Positions 59,863-60,396 of a stretch of 60,396 nucleotides of DNA are shown here, piece after piece (position 1 is the stretch's first letter; every line of letters starts with the position of its first letter). This DNA comes from CAWFKW01 sp964568655 (GTDB lineage: Bacteria; Bacteroidota; Ignavibacteria; Tepidaquicellales; OLB5). Where the stretch lies: positions 1 through 60,396 of the forward strand of contig CAZMRG010000002.1 of NCBI GenBank assembly GCA_964568655.1. The letters are read 5' to 3'. Both the position numbers and the translations under genes were made by a program. The notes under the pieces were generated by a model, which was not told where the DNA came from, searched no databases, and saw nothing but the letters and a program-made list of their open reading frames with translations.

Positions 59863-60396
59863 ATGAAAAAATTATTTTTTACTATTTCATTTTTAATTAT
59901 TCTAAGTCAATTAGCAATATCACAATCCCAGATAAACGAAAATTTTGAAAGTTATGATTCGACCCAATTGCCGCCGGGCTGGACAACGTTTAACAATGCG
60001 CCTTTCCCTATTGATCCATTAAGTAGTTGGATGGTAAGAGATACCGGAAGAGTATTAGACGGGCTGGCAACTGCATTATCAAAAGCTCACAGTCCTATAA
60101 GATCGATCGGAGCAACCTGGATTTCGTCAATTGATACGAATACTAATACTACTACAAATGGCGATTGTTGGTTAGTCACGAGCAGGTTAAATATTACAGC
60201 CAATGACAGTATTTGCTTCTGGGCTACGGGCGGAAGTTCAGGTTTTTCTGATAGTATGCAAATATGGATTGGGGTAGATTCATTACCTCCGGATTTTACA
60301 ACTGAAATAGGTTCAATATATTGGCCGGTTGGCTCAACATACGGACAGTTTAATTTTTACAAGTACAGTTTGGGCGCATTTGCAGGACAAACAATA
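59863..60396 (+). CDS. secreted protein with choice-of-anchor-J-like domain (partial)
   Basis: The gene runs off the right edge after 178 codons. It opens with a signal peptide (MKKLFFTISFLIILSQLAIS) and then a segment typical of the choice-of-anchor J domain: NENFESYDSTQLPPGWTTFN, DGLATALSKAHSPIRSIGAT and SRLNITANDSICFWATGGSS. Such domains occur in secreted Bacteroidota proteins that carry a T9SS tail, which is not visible here. GGAAGGGAA before the ATG gives a good ribosome-binding site. Function unknown. Confidence 0.8.
   Translation, partial: MKKLFFTISFLIILSQLAISQSQINENFESYDSTQLPPGWTTFNNAPFPIDPLSSWMVRDTGRVLDGLATALSKAHSPIRSIGATWISSIDTNTNTTTNGDCWLVTSRLNITANDSICFWATGGSSGFSDSMQIWIGVDSLPPDFTTEIGSIYWPVGSTYGQFNFYKYSLGAFAGQTI

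Overview
The window looks like chromosome of an Ignavibacteria-type member of the Bacteroidota/Chlorobi group. The clearest sign is a set of secreted proteins ending in a type IX secretion (T9SS) sorting domain with an NYPNPFNP motif followed by a terminal TKKM[IVA]L[IV]K-like tail. Supporting signs are TTG/TAnnTTTG promoter-like sites, weak Shine-Dalgarno use with several TTG starts, a 31-residue AURKAIP1/COX24-type ribosomal peptide, and A+T-rich DNA. The assignment is an inference from protein style; no rRNA gene is present. No tRNA, CRISPR array or complete insertion sequence was recognised.

Layout. 1-6.5 kb: a small ribosomal peptide, guaB, a zinc-type cation exporter and small exported proteins, in DNA unusually rich in short palindromic repeats, one of which interrupts a DUF1905 gene. 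6.7-9.7 kb: a hypothetical gene and cytochrome bd oxidase (cydAB). 10.1-16.4 kb: a cysteine-rich secreted protein, comB, secA, a thioredoxin-fold protein, a HAD phosphatase and an O6-alkylguanine methyltransferase. 16.5-20.1 kb: two related T9SS beta-propeller proteins. 20.4-25.7 kb: a GH3 glycosidase, a lipoprotein, an orphan sensor kinase and a serine hydrolase. 25.7-37.3 kb: a long plus-strand metabolic run (rocA, lhgO, four lipoproteins, sucC, gatB, tpiA, thiolase, 3-hydroxybutyryl-CoA dehydrogenase, acyl-CoA dehydrogenase) interrupted by an inverted-repeat-flanked, frameshifted four-helix-bundle gene. 37.5-44.1 kb: a minus-strand block with an outer-membrane protein, hslU, hslV, rpoN, dprA and a peptide-type ABC permease. 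44.3-52.3 kb: an accessory region of T9SS proteins (one intact family member, one with an in-frame stop, one decayed remnant), a TrmB-type regulator, two tiny membrane peptides and two copies of a candidate structured RNA. 52.5-60.4 kb: a helical hypothetical, fmt, def, a Rieske/cytochrome b pair, a zinc-ribbon protein with rpmB, a glycosyltransferase, hldD and the start of another secreted protein.

Functional picture. The cell appears to respire with a bd oxidase and a Rieske/cytochrome b complex, to oxidise proline-derived glutamate semialdehyde, 2-hydroxyglutarate and short acyl-CoAs, and to export surface proteins by Sec plus T9SS. The most striking observation is that the cytochrome b keeps both histidines for heme bL, the PEWY motif and the overall fold, but has Phe and Thr where both heme bH ligands should be. 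Other notable items are the duplicated RNA candidate with compensating base changes, the twin 26-residue membrane peptides, a cysteine-rich metal-binding small protein with a stop at codon 3, and several genes broken by repeats or single-base changes.
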